The translations under genes and the position numbers were made by a program. Positions 8,054-16,003 of a stretch of 64,000 nt of DNA are shown piece by piece; position 1 is the stretch's first letter, and the number at the start of each line of letters is the position of its first letter. Below the pieces are notes generated by a model. That model had not been told where the DNA came from. It did not search any database and was given only the letters and a program-made list of their open reading frames with translations. Source of the stretch: Nocardiopsis alborubida (GTDB taxonomy: Bacteria > Actinomycetota > Actinomycetes > Streptosporangiales > Streptosporangiaceae); contig NZ_JAAXPG010000020.1 in assembly GCF_012396365.1 (NCBI RefSeq), positions 62,001 through 126,000 on the forward strand, in the 5' to 3' direction.

Positions 8054-9190
8054 GTGAGCGACCGTATCCAGGAGATCGTGGCCGATCTGCCCCGTATGAA
8101 GAGTGTGACCAAGGTATGGGCCGAGGCGGAGCGCAGCCTCGCCGAAGGTGATGCCGCCTTCGCGGCCGACCTCGGGATCGCCCTGGCGAAGCGGTACGGC
8201 TCCCTCACCGCTCAGACGTGGCAGTACCGCAGCGTCCTGCCCCACCTCCTGCGCCTGCTGATCACGTCACCCGGTGAAGGGGACACCGGGCACGCGCTCC
8301 GACTCGCCGCCTCTGTCACGTCCCTTGACCGGAGGTGGGCACGCTACACGGCGTCCCTGCTCGCCGCCAGCCGGGCCCCCGAGGACCTGGCCGCCCTCTT
8401 CACCGGCGGCAGCCCGCACGCGGGCGCCCCGGAGGGGCTTCGGGCCTGCCTCGTCCACGAAATGGTGCTCGCCGGGGTGGCGGTCGGGGAGGTGCCGGCG
8501 GTCGCGCGGTGGGCGAGGTCACCGCACTGGCAGTATCACCCGCTCCGCTGGCTGCCGCTGTCGCTGACCGACCTGGAGAGGGCCGCGCTGGCCGAAGACC
8601 TTCCCGGCGGAGGCAGTCGTTCGGTACTGCGCCGACACCAGGGGGGAGTCCCGACCTCGTCCGGCACCGCACCACGTGTCTTCCCAGCGACCGAGACCAC
8701 GGCGGAGACGGCGGTGCCCATCTCCGCAGCCGTCGCCAACTGGGCCGAGGAGTCCAACGGGCGCGTCGAGGCCAGAACCTACGACCTCGACGCACCGCTC
8801 ACCGCCGACACCCTCAAGGACGCGCTGATGGCGCTGGGACTGGACTGTCTGAAGGGACCGGGCACCCGCGCGCGGCTCTCGCTTTCTCCTTTCCGGCCGG
8901 ACCTGGTCTGGCGCTTGCTCTTCATCGCGGCGTCGACCGGCGGGGCCTACAACACGGGCGAGCACGGGGCCTACGGGCGGCTGGCGGCCTGGCGGTCGCT
9001 GGCCGCACTCTCCTATGCCGACCATGACTCGATGCCCGCCGAAGTGGAGCAGAGGGCGTCGGAGTGCTTCTGGTACAGCTTCGGAGGCAGCACGGACTGG
9101 TTCGACCAGGTGATGTGGGACATCGGTCTGGTCGCCGTCGCCCCCGGGCGTCGACGGCTCGCGGTGCTGGCCGCCACGGACACGGACTGA
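8054..9190 (+). CDS. DUF6183-like hypothetical protein
   Basis: A 378-residue cytoplasmic protein with a GTG start (GTGAGCGACCG). It is helical in the first 180 residues. The C-terminal half contains YNTGEHGAYGRLAAWRSLAA, SECFWYSFGGSTDWFDQVMW and an ending AVLAATDTD, which I associate with the actinobacterial DUF6183 family. Function unknown. A short hairpin follows the stop codon. Confidence 0.6.
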   Translation: MSDRIQEIVADLPRMKSVTKVWAEAERSLAEGDAAFAADLGIALAKRYGSLTAQTWQYRSVLPHLLRLLITSPGEGDTGHALRLAASVTSLDRRWARYTASLLAASRAPEDLAALFTGGSPHAGAPEGLRACLVHEMVLAGVAVGEVPAVARWARSPHWQYHPLRWLPLSLTDLERAALAEDLPGGGSRSVLRRHQGGVPTSSGTAPRVFPATETTAETAVPISAAVANWAEESNGRVEARTYDLDAPLTADTLKDALMALGLDCLKGPGTRARLSLSPFRPDLVWRLLFIAASTGGAYNTGEHGAYGRLAAWRSLAALSYADHDSMPAEVEQRASECFWYSFGGSTDWFDQVMWDIGLVAVAPGRRRLAVLAATDTD

Positions 9191-9216
9191 CCTGCGCCCG
9201 ACGAAAGTGCTCCGCG

Positions 9217-9234
9217 CACTCCGCTTTCGGAGTG
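9217..9234 (+). terminator. short hairpin after DUF6183-like gene
   Basis: CACTCCG-CTTT-CGGAGTG: 7-bp arms, 4-nt loop, 27 bp after the stop codon. There is no T-run, as is common for actinobacterial terminators. Confidence 0.5.
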
Positions 9235-9375
9235 ACACCGCCCTGCCTGCCGGGCTTGTGGGAGCCCGCGTGACGGCGGGTGCCACCCCGAGGGCGGAAG
9301 TGACGGCGACGATCCCGGAAGCGGCCGCCGGTCACAGGGAGCCGGTCGTTCGGCCCGGACGGCGGCCAGGCGCGG

Positions 9376-10317
9376 TCAGCGCTCCAGGAGCTCCTCGGCG
9401 CTGGTGCCGGGAAGGGCGACCGTCACCTGCGTGTCCCACGGGTCGCGGAGCACCACCGACCTGCCGGTGTCGGCGTGGGCCAGCTTGTGCTCCCCCAGGC
9501 GCGCGACGAGCGCGTCGAGGTCCTGCCGCGCGGGAACGGTGATCGCCACGTCGCCCAGTCCCAGGCTCGCGGCGCGCGGACCCGCGCCCGCGCTCTGCCA
9601 GGTGTTCATCGCGACGTGGTGGTGGTAGCCGCCCGCCGACGCGAACAGCGCGCCCGGGTAGGTGTCGACCGTGGTCTCGAACCCGATCGCGTCGACGTAG
9701 AAGGCCCTGGCGGTCTCGATGTCGCCGACCTGCAGATGGACGTGTCCGACACTGCCCGCCCGGCGCGGCCCCTCGGCGACGACCGCCTCGTCGAGGTGTG
9801 TGCGCAGGTAGTCGTTGGGGTCCAGGTACAGCGTGCCCATCCGCAGCCGCCCCTGGTCGTATCTCCAGGCCGACCGGTCCCGGTCGGTGTAGAGCTCGAT
9901 GCCGTTGCCCTCGGGGTCGGTGAAGTAGAAGGCCTCGCTGACCAGGTGGTCGGAGGAGCCCACGAACCGGCTGCGCGGCTCCTGCGCCGCGCGGTAGACG
10001 GTCGCGGCGAGTGACGCAGGGTCCTCGAACAGGAACGCGGTGTGGAACAGCCCGGCCTGGCGCGCGTCGACGGCGGGCAGCCCCGGAGTGGAGACCAGCC
10101 GGACCATGGGGGTCCTGCCGCGACCGAGCACGCGGTGCACCTCGCGGCCGTGGGCCCGCTCCTCGACGGGCTCCAGGGCGAGCGCGTTCGCGTAGTAGGA
10201 GGTCATCGACTCCAGGTCGCCCACGCGCAGGGTCACGGCGTCCATGCCCGTGCCGTCGCTCAGGTTGCGCTCGTCCGGGGGCGGTGCCTGCGTTGTCGAC
10301 TCGGTCGCGTCGGACAT
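9376..10317 (-). CDS. two-domain VOC (glyoxalase/extradiol dioxygenase-like) protein
   Basis: A 313-residue protein built of two vicinal-oxygen-chelate modules. The first begins AVTLRVGDLESMTSYYANAL with LFHTAFLF and SEAFYFTDPEGNGIELYTDR; the second begins HVHLQVGDIETARAFYVDAI with YHHHVAMNTW. The His and Glu metal ligands typical of catechol-2,3-dioxygenase-like VOC proteins are present, so a metal-dependent ring-cleavage or isomerase activity is plausible; substrate unknown. The ATG at 10317 is preceded by GGGAGACC. A promoter with an embedded dyad lies upstream at about 10412-10438. Confidence 0.85.
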   Translation of the reverse strand: MSDATESTTQAPPPDERNLSDGTGMDAVTLRVGDLESMTSYYANALALEPVEERAHGREVHRVLGRGRTPMVRLVSTPGLPAVDARQAGLFHTAFLFEDPASLAATVYRAAQEPRSRFVGSSDHLVSEAFYFTDPEGNGIELYTDRDRSAWRYDQGRLRMGTLYLDPNDYLRTHLDEAVVAEGPRRAGSVGHVHLQVGDIETARAFYVDAIGFETTVDTYPGALFASAGGYHHHVAMNTWQSAGAGPRAASLGLGDVAITVPARQDLDALVARLGEHKLAHADTGRSVVLRDPWDTQVTVALPGTSAEELLER

Positions 10318-10411
10318 GGTGGTCTCCCAGGTCAGTAGGTCCGAGGGGTTCCCTCGCGTCTCGAAGGATCCCGGGCCTCGGAGGATGAGGCGCCTTTGCC
10401 CGAACAACACC

Positions 10412-10438
10412 ATCCTAGGGAAGTTTCTTCCTTGTCAA
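10412..10438 (-). promoter_or_regulatory. promoter of VOC gene with embedded dyad operator
   Basis: Reading leftward, TTGACA (10438-10433) and TAGGAT (10417-10412) are separated by 15 bp. The spacer contains GGAAG-TTT-CTTCC (10419-10431 as written on the + strand), a perfect 5-bp-arm dyad. A repressor bound there would block the promoter. The spacing is shorter than the ideal 17 bp. Confidence 0.5.
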
Positions 10439-10508
10439 TTAAATATCGTGCGGGTCTCCGCGCCGGTCCCATACCGGTCCTCGGGGAACAGCGCATCGGA
10501 AGGGGAAA

Positions 10509-10540
10509 GCCCGTTCACGGTCACCACCTCGCGAACGGGC
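10509..10540. terminator. hairpin after HD-domain gene
   Basis: GCCCGTTC (10509-10516) pairs with GAACGGGC (10533-10540) across a 16-nt loop, 33 bp beyond the HD-domain gene stop. It lies upstream of the leftward VOC promoter, so it would insulate the two. Confidence 0.5.
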
Positions 10541-10573
10541 GCCTCGTCCGTTCCGGCGGCCGAGAGGCCCGGT

Positions 10574-11170
10574 TCAGACCAGGGCGTGGCCGCGGGCGGC
10601 CACGAGCGGGGCCAGGTCGGGGACCCCGAAGCGCGTGCGCAGCTCCTTGAAGCGGGTCACCTTGTCCTCGCCGAAGCGGGCGACGGACGCGGCGTAGGAG
10701 TCGGCGGAGAAGAACACCGGCGGGTTGCGCTTGCTGTGGAACTTGTCCGCGTACATCACCAGCTCCTCCTCGGCGGACTCGGCCACGTAGTCCCCCTCCG
10801 GAAGGGGAAGCCCCTGGTCGCGGATGTCCTCGCGGGTCAGCCCCACTCCGGTGTGGTGCGAGCAGAACCGGCACAGCGCCTCGGGCAGCCCCTCACCGGC
10901 CAGGACCTCGTGGCCGAGCACGCCGTGGCTCACGTAGCGCGCGTGGTCGAGCCGACCGGAGGAGTCGTAGAGGCGGTAGACCCCGATGTCGTGCAGCAGG
11001 CACCCCGCCCGGACCAGGGCGCGGTCCAACTCCAGGCCGGAGCGGTCGAGCAGCTGCTCGGCGACCGCGCACACGATCTCGCAGTGGGTGTGGACGAGGT
11101 CGAACGCCTCACGTGTGGGCGCGTACCTCTCGTGCAGCGCACGGATCTCTTCGTCGCTCGGGATCACCAT
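10574..11170 (-). CDS. HD domain-containing phosphohydrolase
   Basis: A 198-residue HD-superfamily protein. The metal-binding pattern is VHTHCEIVCAVAEQLL, then GCLLHDIGVYRLYDS (the HD pair), then DHARYVSHGVLGHEVL and FCSHHTGVGLT. Such proteins hydrolyse phosphate esters of nucleotides or small molecules; substrate not predictable. The ATG start (MVIPSDEE) is the first plausible one; upstream codons are not family-like. Confidence 0.85.
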   Translation of the reverse strand: MVIPSDEEIRALHERYAPTREAFDLVHTHCEIVCAVAEQLLDRSGLELDRALVRAGCLLHDIGVYRLYDSSGRLDHARYVSHGVLGHEVLAGEGLPEALCRFCSHHTGVGLTREDIRDQGLPLPEGDYVAESAEEELVMYADKFHSKRNPPVFFSADSYAASVARFGEDKVTRFKELRTRFGVPDLAPLVAARGHALV

Positions 11171-11234
11171 GCCCCGACGGTAACCGGCACGGAAACCGTT
11201 TGAGGACGGGGCCGCGGTGCGGCACGCTCCATGA

Positions 11235-11915
11235 GTGAGCCACGAACTCTCTTCCCGCACCCTCCTCTGGAGCGAGGTCGACCCGCGCGTGCACGCCTTC
11301 GACCACGCGTCCGCGCTGGCGGAGATCATCGCTCTGCCGCCCGCCGCCGACGTCCCGGTCGGGCCCACGGAGGTGAACGCGCGCATCACCTGGAGCCGTG
11401 AGGTGGCGGGTCCCTGGACGCTGGAGATGACGCGGGCGCTGGCCGGGCGCTTCGGACGGTGGAGCACCGGCTGGCACTGGTCACGCGATGGGGGAGGCGG
11501 TCCCGTGGTCAGCTGGTGCTGCCCCGGGCACTCGATCGCCGCCCCCGAGGAGACCCTCCAGCGGGTGGCGGACTCGCTGCGCGAGTGGCGGACGTGGTTG
11601 GAGGAACTGGCCGATCTCTTCGATCGCCACCCGCTTGACGAGACCGGTCGTGAGCACGCCTGGGAACGCGCCGCCGTCCTTCTGACCACCCGTGTCCTGG
11701 ACCGCACGCACGCTACGGAGGCCTGGTACGCGCACTGCGAACTGGTCCTCACCTGGTACCTGACGAGGTGGGGCGTGGAGTGGAAGACGGTCCAGGAACA
11801 GGTGGAGGAAGTCCTCGAGGGGCGGTTCGAGAGCTGGATCGTACCGGAGGAGCCTGTGGTGCGGGAGGTGGCCGGGCTTCTGGCCGACGTGCTGTGGGAC
11901 GAGGACAAGGCGTGA
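11235..11915 (+). CDS. hypothetical protein translationally coupled to Fic gene
   Basis: A 226-residue, Trp-rich, acidic soluble protein (GTG start). It has regular helical segments (LQRVADSLREWRTWLEELAD, VQEQVEEVLEGRF) and no recognised domain. Its stop overlaps the GTG start of the Fic gene by four bases (GTGA), so the two are translated together. I looked for the inhibitory [ST]xxxE[GN] helix that neutralises class I Fic toxins and did not find a clear match. It could be an antitoxin, an adaptor or the AMPylation target, but none of these is shown. Confidence 0.7.
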   Translation: MSHELSSRTLLWSEVDPRVHAFDHASALAEIIALPPAADVPVGPTEVNARITWSREVAGPWTLEMTRALAGRFGRWSTGWHWSRDGGGGPVVSWCCPGHSIAAPEETLQRVADSLREWRTWLEELADLFDRHPLDETGREHAWERAAVLLTTRVLDRTHATEAWYAHCELVLTWYLTRWGVEWKTVQEQVEEVLEGRFESWIVPEEPVVREVAGLLADVLWDEDKA

Positions 11916-12643
11916 CGGACCACTTGCGCGTCTGGCTCGCCATCCGCGACACCGTGCCCTGGGAACGGGCCCGCGCCGTCGCCAACGGCCCGGTCACCCC
12001 CGTCCGGGACGGGGCGGCCCACGACATCCGCGCCTTCGACGGTGCCCGCTCACCGGAGCGCGCCGCCGGGATGCTCGCCGCACTCGCACGGGCCAGGGCC
12101 GACGCCGTCTCCGGCGCACCGCTGACCTTCGACCTGCTCAGCTCCTGGCAGCGGCTGGTCCTGGGCGTGTCCGACGCCCCGTTCCGCACCGCACCGGCCT
12201 TGGCCAAACAGGGCCGCGAGCGCTACGGCACCGGCCCGGACCTGCGGGGCCTCCTCGATGTCTGTCTGGCCCGAAGCGGTGGCCCCCACCCCGCCCTGTC
12301 CGCACGCGCGGCACGCGCCTACCTCGACGTCTGCTTCTTCCACCCCTTCGCCGACGGCAACGCCCGGTCGGCGTTCCTCGCGCTGGTCTTCGTCCTGGCC
12401 CGCGCGGGCGTGGCCCTCGACCAGGTCGGCCCCCTGCGGCGCCTGCCGCGCCACGCAGACCACCCCGAGGGCGCGCTCGCGCTGGCGGATCTGGCGGCCG
12501 TCCTCATCGACCACACCCGTCGGCGTGCACGGGAGCACGGTTCCGTACCGGGGGAAGGGACAGAGCACCGTTTCCGGACCGGGCCCGTGACCGTGCGGTC
12601 TTCTCCACGGGAACAGACCAGCACGAGCGACGGACTCCAATAG
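11912..12643 (+). CDS. Fic/DOC family protein
   Basis: A 243-residue Fic-fold protein. The active-site loop is intact: FFHPFADGNARSAFLAL, matching HPFx[DE]GNGR with Ala in place of the second Gly (GNAR), a common variant. Fic enzymes transfer AMP or other phosphate-containing groups from nucleotides to target hydroxyls; the catalytic His and Arg are present, so activity is plausible. The start is the GTG that overlaps the preceding stop codon. The last 40 residues are charged and disordered. Ten bases separate it from the following helicase-associated gene, so all three genes form one operon. Confidence 0.85.
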   Translation: MTDHLRVWLAIRDTVPWERARAVANGPVTPVRDGAAHDIRAFDGARSPERAAGMLAALARARADAVSGAPLTFDLLSSWQRLVLGVSDAPFRTAPALAKQGRERYGTGPDLRGLLDVCLARSGGPHPALSARAARAYLDVCFFHPFADGNARSAFLALVFVLARAGVALDQVGPLRRLPRHADHPEGALALADLAAVLIDHTRRRAREHGSVPGEGTEHRFRTGPVTVRSSPREQTSTSDGLQ

Positions 12644-12653
12644 CGTCGGTTCC

Positions 12654-14843
12654 ATGGATCGCCTCACCGCTCTCGAACACCACCTGTGCTCCCTGACCCC
12701 CGAACAGGTCGCCGAGGTTCTGTCCGGTCTGCCCCAGGACGTCGGGGAGCCGCCCGGCGGCCTTCCCCGGGACGCGCTTGTCGAACTGCTGTCCCTGCTG
12801 CGCTCGCAGGCCCTGGACTCCCTCACCGCCGCACAGACGGACCTGCTCACGGCCGCCGCCGACGCGGCCGCCGACGAGGCCCCCTTCGGCGCCCGGGACC
12901 AGGCGCTTCTGTTCATGGGGCCGGTGAGGAACGCGCGTGTGGACGGAGAGGCCCTGCTGGCACGGATCGGTGTCTCCGAGGGGGAGGGCAGGCGCGCGGC
13001 CTGGGAGGTCCTGTCCCAGCTGCTGGCAGCGGCCCTGCTGTGGCCGGACGGGCGCGGCGGCTACCACCTGGCCACGGGACTGGTCGAGGTCTTCGCCGGC
13101 GAGGAGGAGGCCCCGGGGGTCGACGACGCCCTCACTCAGTCCTACAACCTGCCCGAGCTGCGCAGGATCGCCCTGGCCCTGGGCCTGGACCCCACGAGGA
13201 GGCGCGCCTCCGTCCAGGCCGATGCGGTGGCCCGCCTGACCGATCCCGCGCATGTGCGGGCCCTGCTGGAACAGGCCCCGCCGGGAGCCGCCGAGTACGC
13301 CCACCGGCTCGCCTGGCAGAGCGGGGTGCTGGCCACGTACTGCTTCGAGGGCGGCGGCTTCCACGGGGAGGGGACGTACCGGTTCAGGCCGGAGGGCTCG
13401 GGGGACCCCGACACCGACTGGCTGGCCGAACGCGGACTGCTGGTGCCCTGTGCTCCGGAACGCGCCATCCTGCCGCGCGAGGTGGCCCGAGCGGTCCGCG
13501 CCGGATCACCGATGCCCTTCGACGCCCGTCCGCCCGCGCTCACCGGTGAGCCCGTCGACGCGGGCACGGTGGCGGGCCAGGCGCAGACCGCCCTGGTCGC
13601 CGTCCTGGCCGCGGCGGACCGCCTGGTCGCCGAACTCACCGAGCGCCCCGCCGCCGTGCGCAAGGCCGGAGGTCTGACCGTGCGCGACCGCAGGCGCCTG
13701 GCCGGTGCTCTCGACACCACGCCGGAGCTCGCCGCGCTGTGGACCGAGCTGGCCCTGTCCGCCGAGCTGCTGGAGGTGCGGGACCAACGGGTAGCGGTGT
13801 CGCGGCGGGGAGCTGCGTGGACCGGCCTGGCGCCCGCCGAACGCCTGGAGCCGCTCCTCGACGCCTGGGTGGCCCTGCCCGACGTCCCCACATGGCAGCC
13901 CGTAGGCCAGGAACCGTCAACGCCGGGAGAGGCCGTCGTCCCCGGAGCGGTTCCACTGCGCCAGGGCCTCCTTCTGGCCCTGGCCAGCCTGCCGACCGGC
14001 GCGGGAAGCGGCGTGACCCCGCGGAGCCTCACCGGACGGGACGAGGGCCACGACCCCCGGCTGGAGGAGCTGCTCCAGGCGCTGCTCTGGCACCGCCCCG
14101 CCGCCCGCCAAGTCGAGGAGATCGGCCCTGTGATGGCGCACACCCTGGAGGAGGCCGAGGTGCTGGGGGCGACCGTGCGCGGCGCGGCCACACCGCTGGG
14201 CAGGGCCCTGGCCGAGGGCGGCGGCGCGACGCTCCCGGCACTGGCGGGACTGCTCCCGCCGACCGAGTGCGAGGCGCGCTTCCAGGGAGACATGACCGCC
14301 ACGGTCACCGGCACACCCGGCGCGGACCTGGAGCACCTGCTGTCCGCCGTCGCCGACCGGGAGGGCGGAGGGTACGCCAGTACCTGGCGTCTGACCGCCT
14401 CCTCGGTGCGCCGGGCCCTGGACGCCGGACACACCGCGGACGAACTGGTGGAGCGGCTGTCGCGCATCGCCTCGGGCGGCTCCCTGCCCCAGACGATGGA
14501 GTACCTGGTCCGCGACACCGCCCGGGGCCACGGCAGGATGAGGATTCTGCCCGCGGGGTGCGTCGTGCGCTGCGAGGACGCCGCCCTGGCCGAGGAGCTC
14601 GCCGGACACCGGGGCCTACGCGGACTGGGGCTGCGCGCCGTCGCCGAGACGGTCCTGGTCAGTGCCGAGCCGTCCGAGACCGCCCTGGCCGTGCTGCGCG
14701 CCCAGGGGTACGCGCCGGTCACGGAGGACGCGACCGGCGACACCGTCGTGGAGAGGGCGTCGGGCGGAGGAGGGGGTGAGCCCGTGCCCGGGCGGCGCGA
14801 GCGGTTGCTCGCCCTGGCCCGGGACCTGACCGGTCACGGGTAG
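12654..14843 (+). CDS. helicase-associated (Helicase_C_3 / XPB N-terminal-like) domain protein
   Basis: A 729-residue protein resembling the actinobacterial 'helicase-associated domain' proteins, which contain the XPB/Ssl2 N-terminal domain but no ATPase motor. No Walker motifs are visible. Seen: N-terminal LEHHLCSLTPEQVAEVL, a winged-helix-rich middle, and a C-terminal segment (ARFQGDMTATVTGTP, YASTWRLTASSVRRALDAGH, SLPQTMEYLVRDTARGHGRM) that is strongly conserved in this family. It probably binds DNA with an XPB-type partner helicase encoded elsewhere. It is the last gene of the Fic operon; whether that linkage is functional is unknown. Confidence 0.8.
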   Translation: MDRLTALEHHLCSLTPEQVAEVLSGLPQDVGEPPGGLPRDALVELLSLLRSQALDSLTAAQTDLLTAAADAAADEAPFGARDQALLFMGPVRNARVDGEALLARIGVSEGEGRRAAWEVLSQLLAAALLWPDGRGGYHLATGLVEVFAGEEEAPGVDDALTQSYNLPELRRIALALGLDPTRRRASVQADAVARLTDPAHVRALLEQAPPGAAEYAHRLAWQSGVLATYCFEGGGFHGEGTYRFRPEGSGDPDTDWLAERGLLVPCAPERAILPREVARAVRAGSPMPFDARPPALTGEPVDAGTVAGQAQTALVAVLAAADRLVAELTERPAAVRKAGGLTVRDRRRLAGALDTTPELAALWTELALSAELLEVRDQRVAVSRRGAAWTGLAPAERLEPLLDAWVALPDVPTWQPVGQEPSTPGEAVVPGAVPLRQGLLLALASLPTGAGSGVTPRSLTGRDEGHDPRLEELLQALLWHRPAARQVEEIGPVMAHTLEEAEVLGATVRGAATPLGRALAEGGGATLPALAGLLPPTECEARFQGDMTATVTGTPGADLEHLLSAVADREGGGYASTWRLTASSVRRALDAGHTADELVERLSRIASGGSLPQTMEYLVRDTARGHGRMRILPAGCVVRCEDAALAEELAGHRGLRGLGLRAVAETVLVSAEPSETALAVLRAQGYAPVTEDATGDTVVERASGGGGGEPVPGRRERLLALARDLTGHG

Positions 14844-14928
14844 GACGTCGGGGCGCGCTGGATTCGGGGCCGCCAGGTAGCCTGGCCGGAAATGTTGCAG
14901 GTGCGATTCGTGGGTTCTGACCTGCGAT

Positions 14929-14983
14929 GATCTTGTACTTATGGCGAGTTTGGGCCGTCGAACCTCGCTATAGGTACAAGATC
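14929..14983. repeat. near-perfect 20-bp inverted repeat
   Basis: The left arm (14929-14948, beginning GATCTTGTAC) and right arm (14964-14983, ending GTACAAGATC) match at 18 of 20 positions around a 15-nt loop. It sits in the 388-bp gene-free stretch 14844-15231. The stem is too long and too AT-rich to be a routine terminator here. It may be a mobile-element footprint or a strong RNA hairpin. I see no other element in this stretch. Confidence 0.65.
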
Positions 14984-15231
14984 ACGATGAAGGGGCCGAC
15001 CCGCTCGGGTGGCCCTTGGCCACGGGGCGGTTGTCCGCTTCCGGCCACGTGACCCGGCGCTCCCGGTCGCGCTGCCCGTACGCGGGGCCGTCGCCCCCGT
15101 CCGCGCCTTCTGTACGCAGGGCTGTCGTTCCCGGCAGCGTCGTCTGTGCGCGGGACCGTCACCGCGGAGCCGGGCGGACAACCCGCACGAAGGCGCACCG
15201 GGCGCAGCCCACAAGGCCGGTACTGGAAGAG

Positions 15232-15990
15232 ATGACTCCTCCCTCTGAACCCGGGCCGCTCTCGGAGGGGACCGCTCCCTCCCGTCCTCCCGAAGACCAC
15301 ACGCCCTACGTGGTCTTCGCCCACCTCACCGCGTTCAACAACGACCTCTACCGCGCGGTGATGGGGATGTTCGTCCGGGCCAAGGAGCAGTTCCGCGTGC
15401 ACCTTCGTCCCGAGGAGGTCCACACCGGACTGCCGGAGGAGGCGCCCGCCGCCGTCGAACCGGTCGCCAAGGCCCTGGAGAGCCTCTACACGTGGGGCAA
15501 CCTGCGCCAGGACCCCGACACCGAGCGTGTCACGGCCGTGGAGGACCTCTACCGCCACCGCCACATCTACCAGCTCACACGGGAGGGGGAGGCGGCAACG
15601 GGCCCTCGCGGTCTACGACGAGGCGTTGGGGCAGAAGGGCCCGCCCCAGGCCGTCGCCCTGGCCGACCGCCACCCAGCTGCGCGCCCTGCTGGAACTGAC
15701 CGCGCATGAGGGCTCCGACGAGGCGGTCGTCCACCTGACCCTGCTCGGCCTCGTGGAGCGCTTCACCGACCTGGCCGACAACGCCCGCGCCTTCATGGGC
15801 TTCCTCGTGGCGGCTCCCCGCCGCCGACTACCGCTCCTTCCCTGGGTGAGCGGGCACGGGGCCGCTATCGGGTGCCGCCGCCCCGACCGGCTGGGATCCG
15901 CTCCTCGCCGAGGAGATGGCCGCGCACGGCGTACGGGTCAAGGAGGAGACGGTCCTGGACGGCCTGCTGGCCGACCTCGGCCCGGTGTGA
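15232..15990 (+). pseudogene. frameshifted remnant of Wadjet JetA (TIGR02677 family)
   Basis: Starting at ATG 15232, frame 1 encodes YVVFAHLTAFNNDLYRAVMG then MFVRAKEQFRVHLRPEEVH, matching the N-terminus of TIGR02677 proteins (the JetA subunit of Wadjet). At about 15595 similarity jumps to frame 2 (RALAVYDEALGQKGPPQAVA), at about 15670 to frame 3 (TQLRALLELTAHEGSDEAVV, LADNARAFMGFL), and it ends near 15805. After a non-coding stretch, frame 1 at 15892 gives WDPLLAEEMAAHGVRVKEET and ends at a TGA at 15988; that piece I cannot assign. At least two frameshifts and an internal deletion mean no functional product. No JetB, JetC or JetD gene is nearby. Confidence 0.7.
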
Positions 15991-16003
15991 GGGCCGCCGC
16001 GTC

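Noticed and set aside
14929-14983. Terminal inverted repeats of an insertion sequence
   Set aside because: Only 15 bp separate the arms and no transposase fragment was recognised nearby.
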